Below the pieces are notes generated by a model. The model made no database searches, was not told the origin of the DNA, and saw only the letters and a program-made list of their open reading frames with translations. Shown here one piece after another: positions 20,610 to 30,377 of a stretch of 38,066 nt of DNA. The stretch spans positions 1 to 38,066 of the forward strand of contig JAMXAE010000008.1 of the NCBI GenBank assembly GCA_024281695.1. The letters run 5' to 3'. The position numbers and the translations under genes are program-made. Every line of letters starts with the position of its first letter. Within the stretch, counting starts at the first letter, position 1. This stretch comes from Nitrosomonas sp. (GTDB lineage: Bacteria; Pseudomonadota; Gammaproteobacteria; Burkholderiales; Nitrosomonadaceae).

Positions 20610-21248
20610 ATGGCAACTTATAATCTCGAAGATCAAAACAGTATAGATGGAATCAAAACTTGGTGGGACAAGTTTGGTACTGCGGTCACTATCGTATTAA
20701 CAGCTATTCTGGTTGCTATGGGTGGTATGCAAGCCTGGAAATACTATCAACAGCAACAAGCACAACAGGCAGTAGATTTATATATTTTATTGCAGCAGGT
20801 TCAGCTATCGAATGAGCCTGCAAAAATTAATGATGCTGCTCAGCTACTGACCGAAGGATTCCCATCCAGTGGTTATGCGCCACGTGCTGCACTCATTGCT
20901 GCACTGGCTGATGCTCAGGCAGGCAACCATAAACGCGCGATACAAAACTTGCAGTGGGTAATCGATCATGCAAAAGAAACAGCGCTGCACGATTTGGCAC
21001 GGTTAAGAATCGCAGGTATTTTATTGGATGAACAGAAATATGATGAAGCGCTAAGAGTTTTGAGCATTCAACAAGGCGCAACCTTTGCAGGATTATATTT
21101 AGATCGTAAAGGTGACATATTGGTAGCTTTGAATAAAATTTCCGAAGCACGTCTGAGTTATCAGGCTGCAATCGATAAACTGAGTAAAAACAATAATTAC
21201 TATAATATTGTTCAAATGAAGTTGGATGCATTAGGCAATTCTGATTAG
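20610..21248 (+). CDS. yfgM: YfgM-type SecYEG-associated TPR protein
   Basis: A 212-residue inner-membrane protein with a short cytoplasmic N-terminus, one membrane helix at about 24-42 and a periplasmic TPR-like domain (AllD/TPR_21 type). The opening MATYNLEDQNSIDGIKTWW is characteristic: family members start with a similar acidic segment and WW. In E. coli YfgM binds the Sec translocon with PpiD and helps hand over periplasmic chaperone substrates. A good ribosome site, AGGAAG, precedes the ATG. It lies between hisS and bamB, its usual place. Its TAG overlaps the bamB GTG by one base. Confidence 0.9.
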   Translation: MATYNLEDQNSIDGIKTWWDKFGTAVTIVLTAILVAMGGMQAWKYYQQQQAQQAVDLYILLQQVQLSNEPAKINDAAQLLTEGFPSSGYAPRAALIAALADAQAGNHKRAIQNLQWVIDHAKETALHDLARLRIAGILLDEQKYDEALRVLSIQQGATFAGLYLDRKGDILVALNKISEARLSYQAAIDKLSKNNNYYNIVQMKLDALGNSD

Positions 21249-22483
21249 TGATTAAAGTGATCCTTCAGTTGAATATTTCCGGTTTCTTGCGGAAACCTTT
21301 ATTTTCGATAGGGTTTGTTTTGTCGCTAGCCGGTTGTGGTAGCACGATGAATCCATTTGATATGCGTATCATCGAATCGATGAGTACACAATTATCCGAT
21401 ATTCTTGTCAAAGAAGAAGTGATCGTATATGAAAAGGAAGAATTGGATGCATTAAAAGCAGCTAATCGTATTCCCTTAAAATGGAAGAACAAAGTCAGTG
21501 AGAGCCATATCGCGGCTTTCTATATCGTTTATGATAACGGCGCAGTATACGTAGCGGATGAGGAGGGAAAACTCACAAAGTACGATGCAGCCAGCGGTAA
21601 AGAGTTATGGCAAATGAAAACCAAGAATAAATTCTCTGCCGGGGTCGGTATTGGGGAGGGATTGATTTTGGTCGGAACATTTAAGGGCGAAGTGCTTGCT
21701 TATAACGAATCCGGACATATGTTATGGCAAGCATCTGTCACCAGTGAAATCTTGAGTCCGCCGCAAGTACAAAATAACATCGTGGTTGTACGCACTTTAG
21801 ATGGTCGAATATTTGGGCTCGATGCCGTTGATGGAAAGCGTAAATGGATTTATCAAGGGGCGACTCCTTCATTGACTGTGCGTAGCACCGCAGGAATATC
21901 CCTTGCTCATGGTGCCGTATTTGCTGGCTTCCCAGGTGGAAAATTAGTCGCAATGAGCCTGTTCAATGGCAATGTCGGTTGGGAAGTGGCTGTTTCACAA
22001 CCCCGTGGCGTGACCGAACTTGAACGAATGACTGATATCACCAGCTCACCAGTGGTTAACAATCAATTTGTTTGTGCGGTTGCTTATCAAGGTCGTGTGG
22101 CGTGTTTTGCGATTAATGATGGTGCGCAAATATGGGCACGCGAATCTTCCAGCAGTGCTGGCCTTACTATGGATAAGGATTATGTTTATGTCACTGAAGA
22201 TAAGGGTATTATTTCTGCTTATGACATCCTTAGCGGTGCCAGTATGTGGAAACAAAGCAAATTAGGTAGTAAAAAATTATCGCGCCCTATCCTAAAAGGA
22301 CAATACATCATAGTGGGAGATGACCAAGGGTATGTCAATATATTAAGAAATTATGACGGTGCACTGGTAGCTCGTTCAGCGACTGATGGGAGTAGTATTC
22401 ACACCGTAGCCAGTTTATTGCCGGATGGATTTGCTGTGCAGACAGTTCAAGGAGGTGTTTACGCCTTCAGTGCAGAATTTTAG
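21248..22483 (+). CDS. bamB: outer membrane assembly lipoprotein BamB
   Basis: BamB is the beta-propeller lipoprotein of the BAM complex, which inserts beta-barrel proteins into the outer membrane. The signal peptide ends in the lipobox LAGC, giving lipidated C30. Blade repeats of the PQQ type recur: ASGKELWQMKT, ESGHMLWQASV, VDGKRKWIYQG, NDGAQIWARES and LSGASMWKQSK. The 411-residue length fits. The GTG start at 21248 overlaps the yfgM stop. The signal peptide is somewhat long, and a later start (VLSLAGC region) is unlikely because it would remove the hydrophobic segment. Confidence 0.95.
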   Translation: MIKVILQLNISGFLRKPLFSIGFVLSLAGCGSTMNPFDMRIIESMSTQLSDILVKEEVIVYEKEELDALKAANRIPLKWKNKVSESHIAAFYIVYDNGAVYVADEEGKLTKYDAASGKELWQMKTKNKFSAGVGIGEGLILVGTFKGEVLAYNESGHMLWQASVTSEILSPPQVQNNIVVVRTLDGRIFGLDAVDGKRKWIYQGATPSLTVRSTAGISLAHGAVFAGFPGGKLVAMSLFNGNVGWEVAVSQPRGVTELERMTDITSSPVVNNQFVCAVAYQGRVACFAINDGAQIWARESSSSAGLTMDKDYVYVTEDKGIISAYDILSGASMWKQSKLGSKKLSRPILKGQYIIVGDDQGYVNILRNYDGALVARSATDGSSIHTVASLLPDGFAVQTVQGGVYAFSAEF

Positions 22484-22598
22484 AAGTTTCTGTAAGTCTT
22501 TTTCTGAATCTTGAAGATTCGCCTATGCTCTAATACAGGTCTCAATTTCTTTCCCTTTAATTACACGCAGCGTTTACGGCTACGAGTCGCATAAAATA

Positions 22599-23996
22599 AT
22601 GAAACCCACACTTGTTTTGGTTGGTCGTCCTAATGTTGGAAAATCAACTTTGTTTAATCGTTTGACGCGGACGCGTGATGCCATTGTTGCTGATATCCCG
22701 GGATTAACGCGCGATCGTCATTATGGTCAGGGCAGGGTCGGTGATAAACCTTATCTAGTGATGGATACCGGAGGCTTTGAGCCAATCGTCAAAGAAGGGA
22801 TTTTACATGCCATGGCCAAACAGACGTTGCAGGCTATTGATGAGGCAGATAAAGTACTGTTTATCGTGGATGGGCGCCAGGGAGTCACTGCTCACGACAA
22901 AATTATTGCCGAGCAATTGAGAAAGTCTGGCCAAAATATTACGCTGGTAGTAAATAAAACAGAAGGCATGGTAATTGCTGTTGTGACCGCTGAATTTTAT
23001 GAACTAGGTCTGGGTGAGCCCTGTGCCGTGTCAGCCATGCATGGCGATCATATCAAAGAACTTGCCGATTGGGTATTAGCGGATTTCCCAGATGCTGAAG
23101 AAGAATCTCCTGAAAGTAAGCATCCAAAAATTGCCATTGTGGGTCGCCCCAATGTTGGAAAATCCACGCTTATTAACACGTTACTGGGTGAAGAACGAGT
23201 CATTGCATTTGATCAACCGGGGACCACACGCGATAGTATTTATATCGATTTCGAACATAAGGAGAAGCACTATACATTGATCGACACCGCAGGTTTACGG
23301 CGCCGTGGCCATGTATTTGAAACCATCGAAAAATTCTCGGTCATCAAAACCTTGCAAGCCATTGAGGATGCTAACGTTGTTGTCCTGGTGCTGGATGCGA
23401 GAAATGAGATTTCCGATCAGGATGCGCATATTGCGGGATTTATACTGGAAACAGGGCGCGCACTAGTCATTGCGGTGAACAAATGGGATGACCTGGATGA
23501 TTATCAGCGTGACACCATTAAGCGCGAATTAACGCGTAAGCTGGCTTTCTTAAGCTTTGCCCAATTGCACTATATCTCCGCATTGCATGGCACTGGTTTG
23601 AACAATCTACTGCCTTCCATTGATAAAGCCTATGCCGCTGCCATGGCAGATCTATCGACACCAAAATTAACGCGTGCTTTGATAGCCGCTGTCGAGAAAC
23701 ATCCGCCACCGCGCGGTGGCATGTCACGCCCTAAAATGCGTTATGCCCATCAAGGAGGATCCAATCCGCCTTTAATTATCGTGCACGGTAGTATGCTCAA
23801 TCACGTGCCGGAAACCTATCGGCGTTATCTGGAAAATGCTTTTCGTGATGTTTTTAAACTGGTGGGTACACCGCTGCGGGTTGATTTTAAAGTCGGACAT
23901 AATCCCTATGCCGATAAAAAACCTCCACCACCCACCGAAGCGGAAGCCCGGCGCGCGCATAGTCGACGTCGGCGCAATCGGAAGAAATATGGATAA
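22599..23996 (+). CDS. der: ribosome biogenesis GTPase Der (EngA)
   Basis: Der has two tandem GTPase domains and a KH-like C-terminal domain, and acts in 50S subunit maturation. Both P-loops read GRPNVGKST (residues 9-17 and 182-190). The G3 motifs are DTGG and DTAG. The first domain's G4 is NKTE instead of the textbook NKxD, while the second is NKWD. The tail is very basic ([16 protein letters not shown]). The length is 465 residues. It ends the ndk-to-der cluster; hfq and hflX, often found next in betaproteobacteria, do not follow. Confidence 0.98.
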   Translation: MKPTLVLVGRPNVGKSTLFNRLTRTRDAIVADIPGLTRDRHYGQGRVGDKPYLVMDTGGFEPIVKEGILHAMAKQTLQAIDEADKVLFIVDGRQGVTAHDKIIAEQLRKSGQNITLVVNKTEGMVIAVVTAEFYELGLGEPCAVSAMHGDHIKELADWVLADFPDAEEESPESKHPKIAIVGRPNVGKSTLINTLLGEERVIAFDQPGTTRDSIYIDFEHKEKHYTLIDTAGLRRRGHVFETIEKFSVIKTLQAIEDANVVVLVLDARNEISDQDAHIAGFILETGRALVIAVNKWDDLDDYQRDTIKRELTRKLAFLSFAQLHYISALHGTGLNNLLPSIDKAYAAAMADLSTPKLTRALIAAVEKHPPPRGGMSRPKMRYAHQGGSNPPLIIVHGSMLNHVPETYRRYLENAFRDVFKLVGTPLRVDFKVGHNPYADKKPPPPTEAEARRAHSRRRRNRKKYG

Positions 23997-24425
23997 GCTA
24001 ACGAGATTTTTCCTGCTTTTAATAGTCCCAGATTTTTGTACGGCAGGAATCGGATTGAGTTGTATAAAATGATATAACCATATTTTAGATCAATCTATTG
24101 AAGTGATTGGCATGAGTTCTCTAGAATTTGATGCCAGGCGCCGTATCCACAAAGTAAATTAAATGGATGCAACGATCAATTTTCTCCTGGTTTGGAAAGC
24201 ATAACTGAGAAATTCATTGATTGAGGATAAAAGAATAGAATTTACAGTACCTTCCCGAGACTTGGGGGCTTTTACAAAGGTCTTTTTTATATCTAAGCAT
24301 GGATAGTGCGGCATGCTGGATATGATAAATCGCGCTATTCTTATTCTGGAAATTTACCTAACCCAACTCAGTAAAGTAAAAAGCCTTCATACAATGCACT
24401 TTACCGGTCTACGCAATTGGTTCAA
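23997..24425. other. gene-free gap between der and the bestrophin gene
   Basis: About 430 bases between two convergent genes. I see no open frame of convincing coding character and no tRNA. It contains one weak terminator-like hairpin (separate entry). An inverted repeat GTAAAGT/ACTTTAC with a 20-base loop lies near the bestrophin 3' end (about 24372-24405). The rest is AT-rich sequence I cannot explain. Confidence 0.4.
24258..24288 (+). terminator. possible terminator downstream of der
   Basis: AGACTT (24258-24263) can pair with AGGTCT (24278-24283, one G-U pair) across a 14-base loop, and five T follow (24284-24288). The stem is short and the site is about 260 bases after the der stop, so this is a weak candidate. 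Confidence 0.3.
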
Positions 24426-25358
24426 CTACAGTAGGATATCGTCCACAGGCCTAATTGGCTCCGGTCTGTCGGGGTTATTGATTAATTCCAGCAAGTTAAT
24501 TTCGATATTCCGAGAAATTGCGGTCAGCGGCAGGTCATTGGGTTGCAAACCAAAGGGATCTTCAATTTCGTCGCCGATAGCATCCAGTTCAATGAATGCA
24601 TAGGAAATCAGCAGCACAACAATCGGTGTCAGCACACCGGTGGTTTCAACCAATCCAAACGGTAGAAACAGGCAATAAGAAGCCACGATACGGTGTATGA
24701 GTACGGAATAACTAAACGGTATCGGGGTATTCTTGATGCGCTCGCAGCCGCCCAGAATATGAGTAAATTCATTGATCTGAGCATCCATCACCGGATGATT
24801 GAGTTCACTTAACCACTGCTGCTCACGTGCGGCTGCAAGATCACGGCTCAGTTGTTGCAAAATTGCCAGCGGGCGGTGTGACGATTTGAGAACTTGAGCC
24901 AAATCTTCCGCTGGCAGAAATTTTCTGATCTCCTCTGCGGGATCTTCTTTACGCAAGTGACAACGCAATGCATGCGCATACGCGATCACGTGTTTGACGA
25001 ACATTTCGCGAAAACGCCGTACTCCCTCGTTATTCTGTGAAGAAGTGATTAGAAAAGATGCTTGGCGCGTCAAGTTGCGCGAGGTATTCACTAGTGCCCC
25101 CCAAAGCTTGCGTCCTTCCCAGAATTTATCGTAGGACGCACTGTTACGGAAACCCAGGAAAATACCCAGTGCAACGCCAATCAGCAAAAAAGGCGTTGTC
25201 GTAAGCGTGTATTTTTGAATATTGTAGTGTAGCTCGACATAGGTAACGATACTCGCGGTGACCGTCACCGTGAGAATACGCGGCCACGTCTCCATAAAAC
25301 TACTGCCTCTGAAATGAAACAGCAGCCGTGCCCATGAAACTTTATCCTTAACAATCAC
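24426..25358 (-). CDS. bestrophin-like ion channel family protein (UPF0187/YneE-like)
   Basis: A 310-residue inner-membrane protein of the bacterial bestrophin family; characterised bacterial members form pentameric ion channels. Likely helices lie at about 27-45, 54-70, 222-238 and 240-257. Family landmarks are FRNSASYDKFWEGRK (residues 71-85), the mid-protein segment CERIKNTPIPFSY (205-217) and the acidic IGDEIEDPFG (261-270) before the C-terminal helix. The start is GTG at 25358, with AAGGA 12 bases upstream. It is last in the minus-strand order ridA-recG-bestrophin, 93 bases after recG. The transported ion is not deducible. Confidence 0.88.
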   Translation of the reverse strand: MIVKDKVSWARLLFHFRGSSFMETWPRILTVTVTASIVTYVELHYNIQKYTLTTTPFLLIGVALGIFLGFRNSASYDKFWEGRKLWGALVNTSRNLTRQASFLITSSQNNEGVRRFREMFVKHVIAYAHALRCHLRKEDPAEEIRKFLPAEDLAQVLKSSHRPLAILQQLSRDLAAAREQQWLSELNHPVMDAQINEFTHILGGCERIKNTPIPFSYSVLIHRIVASYCLFLPFGLVETTGVLTPIVVLLISYAFIELDAIGDEIEDPFGLQPNDLPLTAISRNIEINLLELINNPDRPEPIRPVDDILL

Positions 25359-25451
25359 GTCAGTAACAATTCCTTATTGATTGATTCATCATACTCGCGC
25401 CCAGATAATCAGCAACCCCTAACTGATCATCCTCTTCGATTTCCCGGTGCT

Positions 25452-27491
25452 TTATACCCGCAAATATTCGGTTTTATCCCCCAGCCAACGTTCAATATGC
25501 CGTTGTGCCAGATCCGGATAATCATTGAGCATCTCATTTGCTGTAGTCTGTGCTGCTGCAAGTAATTCGCCATCTTGCTCCAGATCGGCGAATCGTAACA
25601 TCGGCACCCCGCTCTGACGCGCGCCCAGAAACTCGCCGGGACCTCGCAAATTTAGATCTTGGCGGGCGATCTCAAAACCATCGGTGTGCTCAAAAATAAT
25701 TTTGAGCCGTTTACGGGCAATTTCAGATAAAGGCTGTTGAAATAGCAGAATACAAATGCTGGCCTCCGATCCGCGCCCGACACGGCCGCGCAATTGATGC
25801 AATTGCGACAATCCCATGCGTTCGGCATTCTCAATTACCATCAGCGACGCATTCGGCACATCCACGCCCACCTCGATTACCGTCGTGGCGACTAATAATT
25901 GTATTTCTCCTTGTTTAAACGACGCCATCACTGCGGTTTTTTCCTGAGTGGCTAAACGCCCATGCACCAAACCGACGCTTAAATCCGGAAAAATCTTGCT
26001 TAAACTCTCATGGGTCTCCATCGCAGTTTGCAGCTGCAAGGTTTCCGATTCTTCGATCAATGGACACACCCAATATACTTGCTTGCCCTGCTGGCAAGCC
26101 TGTTGTATGCGCGCGATGATTTCGTCACGGCGATTGTCTGCGATTAATTTGGTCACGATCGGCGCTCTACCCGGGGGTAGCTCATCAATAATCGACACAT
26201 CCAGATCGGCAAAATAACTCATTGACAGCGTACGCGGGATCGGCGTGGCACTCATCATTAATTGATGCGGCACTGTATTGGATAGCGCGCCTTTCATGCG
26301 CAGCGCCAGACGTTGCTGCACGCCAAACCGGTGCTGTTCGTCAACGATCGCCAGCCCCAGCTGATGAAATACCACCTGATCCTGAAATAAGGCATGCGTA
26401 CCCACTGCAAGCTGCGCGGTACCCAGCGCGATAGCGTCCAATGCCGCTTGCTTTTGTTTCTTCTTTTGGCTGCCGGATAACCAGACAACTTGTATTCCTA
26501 ATGGATCGAACCAAGCCGATAATTTCTGGAAATGCTGCTCGGCAAGGATTTCGGTCGGTGCCATCAGTGCTGCCTGAAAGCCATTCTCAATCGCCTGCAG
26601 GGCGGCCAATGCAGCCACGATTGTTTTGCCGCTGCCCACATCGCCTTGTAACAAACGTTGCATGGGATGCGCAGTGGCCAGATCACGGCTGATTTCTGCG
26701 GACACTTTGATTTGTGCGGCCGTCAGTTCAAACGCAAGCTGCTTGAGCAGCGCTTTTGCCAGCTTATTCTTTTGCGCAAGCACCGGAGCGGAATGGCTGC
26801 GCCGCTGTTGGTAATGTAAGCGCATCGATAATTGCTGCGCCAGTAGTTCATCAAACTTAATACGCCGCCATGCTGGATGCGTGCGTGCTTGCAAGGCCTC
26901 TACCGATACTTCGGGAGGTGGATTGTGCAGGCACATCACACTCTCCCGCAAACCTGCCAACCGGTATTTTTGGATGATTTTCTCAGGTAACGTTTCGATC
27001 AAAGCTCGTGTCTTTTGTGCATCCTGTAAAACTTGCCCGATCAGTTTTCCTAAAATCTTCTGTGTCAGGCCCGCCGTGGTGGGATAAACCGGTGTCATCG
27101 ACTCGGCCAGAGACTCGCTTTCACGAACGATGCGGCATTTGGGATGCACCATTTCGGCACCGAAAAAACCGCTGCGAATCTCGCCTAATAATCGCACACG
27201 TTTTCCCACTGCATAGGTTTTTATCTGACTGCCGTAGAAATTCAGAAAGCGCATGACCAGGATGCCGCTGTTGTCTTCAATCTGGCAAACCAATTGCCGC
27301 CTAGGGCGAGCCACCACTTCGCTATGAATAATCACACCTTCGACCTGCACCACTTGCCCTGACGGCGCATCAGCGATTGGAAACAGATGCGTTTCATCTT
27401 CATAACGAATCGGCAGATGCAGAATCAAATCCAGTTCATTGCGAATACCTAAACGGGATAACTTTTCCTGCACATTGGCACTAGCAATCAT
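25452..27491 (-). CDS. recG: ATP-dependent DNA helicase RecG
   Basis: RecG reverses stalled replication forks and branch-migrates Holliday junctions. The 679-residue protein has the N-terminal wedge/OB-fold region (about 45-120). The superfamily-2 motor follows, with the Walker A GDVGSGKT (283-290), the Walker B-type DEQH box (384-387), TSA-like motif MMSATPIPRTL, and motif VI QLRGRVGRG. The C-terminal TRG region contains DLNLRGPGEFLGARQSG. Its coding sequence is noticeably richer in GC than fimV or rodZ. It starts 41 bases after ridA ends on the same strand, so the two may be cotranscribed. Confidence 0.98.
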   Translation of the reverse strand: MIASANVQEKLSRLGIRNELDLILHLPIRYEDETHLFPIADAPSGQVVQVEGVIIHSEVVARPRRQLVCQIEDNSGILVMRFLNFYGSQIKTYAVGKRVRLLGEIRSGFFGAEMVHPKCRIVRESESLAESMTPVYPTTAGLTQKILGKLIGQVLQDAQKTRALIETLPEKIIQKYRLAGLRESVMCLHNPPPEVSVEALQARTHPAWRRIKFDELLAQQLSMRLHYQQRRSHSAPVLAQKNKLAKALLKQLAFELTAAQIKVSAEISRDLATAHPMQRLLQGDVGSGKTIVAALAALQAIENGFQAALMAPTEILAEQHFQKLSAWFDPLGIQVVWLSGSQKKKQKQAALDAIALGTAQLAVGTHALFQDQVVFHQLGLAIVDEQHRFGVQQRLALRMKGALSNTVPHQLMMSATPIPRTLSMSYFADLDVSIIDELPPGRAPIVTKLIADNRRDEIIARIQQACQQGKQVYWVCPLIEESETLQLQTAMETHESLSKIFPDLSVGLVHGRLATQEKTAVMASFKQGEIQLLVATTVIEVGVDVPNASLMVIENAERMGLSQLHQLRGRVGRGSEASICILLFQQPLSEIARKRLKIIFEHTDGFEIARQDLNLRGPGEFLGARQSGVPMLRFADLEQDGELLAAAQTTANEMLNDYPDLAQRHIERWLGDKTEYLRV

Positions 27492-27532
27492 TGCGGCATC
27501 GGTAATACAGCATCTGCCGATCGGTTCAATAT

Positions 27533-27922
27533 CTAGTCCTGCAAAACCATCACTGCGTCCATTTCCACCAGAGCGCCGCGTGGCAGGGCTCTGACACCGA
27601 CCGCTGCACGCGCGGGATAAGGTTGGGTAAAATAACGGGCCATAATTTCATTCACCAGTGCAAAATTATCCAAGTCCGTCAGAAATATATTTAACTTCAC
27701 AATGTCATTCAAACTACCACCACTGGCCGTTGACACCGCTTTCAAGTTTAAAAATACTTGCTGAATTTGCGCGTCGATTCCGTCGACCATTTGCATATTG
27801 GTAGCATCTAATCCAATCTGTCCTGACAAATAAACGGTATCTCCTCCACTGACCCGAACCGCCTGAGAATATGTGCCTATGGCTTTGGGAGCATCTTGGG
27901 TTTGGATGATCTGCTTACTCAT
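27533..27922 (-). CDS. ridA: RidA family enamine/imine deaminase
   Basis: RidA hydrolyses reactive enamine and imine intermediates, such as 2-aminoacrylate, released by PLP enzymes. The 129-residue length, [27 protein letters not shown] N-terminus (read as two motifs, GTYSQAV and VYLSGQIG) and the substrate-binding arginine in [20 protein letters not shown] are typical. AGGAG lies six bases before the ATG, supporting the start at 27922. It is the first gene of a minus-strand group with recG, divergent from murA across 197 bases. Confidence 0.96.
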   Translation of the reverse strand: MSKQIIQTQDAPKAIGTYSQAVRVSGGDTVYLSGQIGLDATNMQMVDGIDAQIQQVFLNLKAVSTASGGSLNDIVKLNIFLTDLDNFALVNEIMARYFTQPYPARAAVGVRALPRGALVEMDAVMVLQD

Positions 27923-28072
27923 TTTTTCTCCTGATGGAATTTAATTCAATACTTTTTTTGTTATAGTAGTTACCCGCTAACGATTAAAATCTTAATATCG
28001 CTATTGCGTTATGATGCAGTGAACTTTGCTACATTTCAACCAATAAAACTAACTATTGATCCGCTATCCATC

Positions 28073-28088
28073 AATCCACGCGTGGATT
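28073..28088. promoter_or_regulatory. 16-base perfect palindrome upstream of murA
   Basis: AATCCACGCGTGGATT is a perfect two-fold symmetric sequence with no loop, ending 31 bases before the murA ATG. Perfect symmetry without a spacer suggests a DNA-binding site rather than an RNA hairpin. It could also lie within the 5' untranslated region. No known regulator is recognised. Confidence 0.4.
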
Positions 28089-28095
28089 TTAATAA

Positions 28096-29373
<1,278 letters not shown>

Positions 29374-29374
29374 A

Positions 29375-29400
29375 AAGGCCTTTGACTTATCAAAGGCCTT
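29375..29400. terminator. bidirectional terminator between murA and the orphan membrane gene
   Basis: An 11-base perfect stem, AAGGCCTTTGA (29375-29385) with TCAAAGGCCTT (29390-29400), encloses the loop CTTA. In the minus direction the stem is followed by a run of five T, giving a canonical intrinsic terminator for the gene ending at 29445. In the plus direction only TTAATT follows, so it should also act on murA, more weakly. Confidence 0.75.
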
Positions 29401-29444
29401 AATTAAACAGCTCAACAACGATTAAGTTGTTTTCTCGGTCGATA

Positions 29445-30053
29445 TTATAACTTCGCTAGTTTATAACTAACCACAACCGTAGCAATTTTCTTATTTAATC
29501 CCATCACTGGAACAACCAATATTTTCCTGCCATCCACATCGGATTTAACTGTTATCTTCTGAAGATTCAAAATCTCCTTAGGGTATATTTCAGTTCCTTT
29601 GGTTTCTTCCAAGCGTTTATCCGTTGAAACCAGTAATTGACCGTCATCACCGATCAGAACGACTCTCTCAGTATCCTTCATTTTGACGATTTCACTCAAA
29701 TATTGGTCAATTTGGTCGACATTGTTACGAATCAGCTCTCCACGCACTGCCCAGGATAGCACCTGACCAAAGCGTTCTTCTTCTTTCATGTACTGTTTGT
29801 CCGCATATTCACGAGCCTGTTGAGTAATGACCGCGCGTTCATTATCAAGCTTCTTAGCCATGTCAGATTCAACTTTACCCACAGCAATTTGTTTCCAAGC
29901 AAAAATAACGACAATAATTCCTAAAAATGCTAAACCATACCACGCAGGTATCTGCATGTTAGGAATTTTAGCCAATAACTCAAACTTAGCGCTTAGTAAT
30001 GAATATAAGGTAGTGGCTTTTGATTGTTCAGTTTGCTTGTTTTGATCCGTCAT
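29445..30053 (-). CDS. single-pass membrane protein with a sensor-like extracytoplasmic domain
   Basis: I do not recognise this gene. The start at 30053 is chosen because AAGGAG lies six bases upstream of that ATG; an upstream ATG at 30098 would add 15 residues. The 202-residue product has a polar N-terminus, one membrane helix at about 38-53 and a charged, probably coiled-coil stretch at about 56-90. A folded domain at about 92-200 follows. The segments VVLIGDDGQLLVSTDKRLEE and KILVVPVMGLNKKIATVVVSY look like the beta strands of a Cache/PAS-type sensor fold, but no signalling output domain is attached. It is an orphan gene convergent with murA and divergent from argH. Confidence 0.7.
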   Translation of the reverse strand: MTDQNKQTEQSKATTLYSLLSAKFELLAKIPNMQIPAWYGLAFLGIIVVIFAWKQIAVGKVESDMAKKLDNERAVITQQAREYADKQYMKEEERFGQVLSWAVRGELIRNNVDQIDQYLSEIVKMKDTERVVLIGDDGQLLVSTDKRLEETKGTEIYPKEILNLQKITVKSDVDGRKILVVPVMGLNKKIATVVVSYKLAKL

Positions 30054-30377
30054 GGACAACTCCTTGTTATGTAGCAGGGGAAAATTCGAATTATCCACTA
30101 ATCCGCACGTAAGGAAAAGTGGCGGTTATTAATAAAACTGGTTCCCACTTGCTTCGTTCAATTCAGAATTCGCAGAAACCAATTGTTTTTATAATTTATT
30201 ATTTGCATATCAATATAACGATTAAAGTGCAAAAATATAGCAAAACAACCAGTCTTGCATTTATGTTTTATAATTGGTGCTTCTTTGGAATCTGCCATTA
30301 AATAAGAACTTTATATGCAACAAATACCCAATTGACAAATTCGGGCAACTTCCTGGCAGCGGATTATAGCAATTTAA

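Noticed and set aside
22506..22520. Hairpin GAATCT-TGA-AGATTC between bamB and der as a terminator
   Set aside because: The stem is only six mostly A-T pairs and no T-run follows in either direction.
24313..24603. A 96-codon plus-strand frame after der
   Set aside because: Its second half is the exact antisense of the bestrophin 3' end and its first half lacks coding character.
25948..27256. Several plus-strand open frames opposite recG
   Set aside because: They overlap the well-supported recG frame, have atypical composition (Cys, Arg and Ser rich) and no ribosome sites; antisense shadows.
30352..30371. Sigma-54-like promoter before argH (TGGCAG ... TATAGC)
   Set aside because: The distance between the GG and GC elements is 12 bases instead of the required 10, and the -12 element does not match TTGC.
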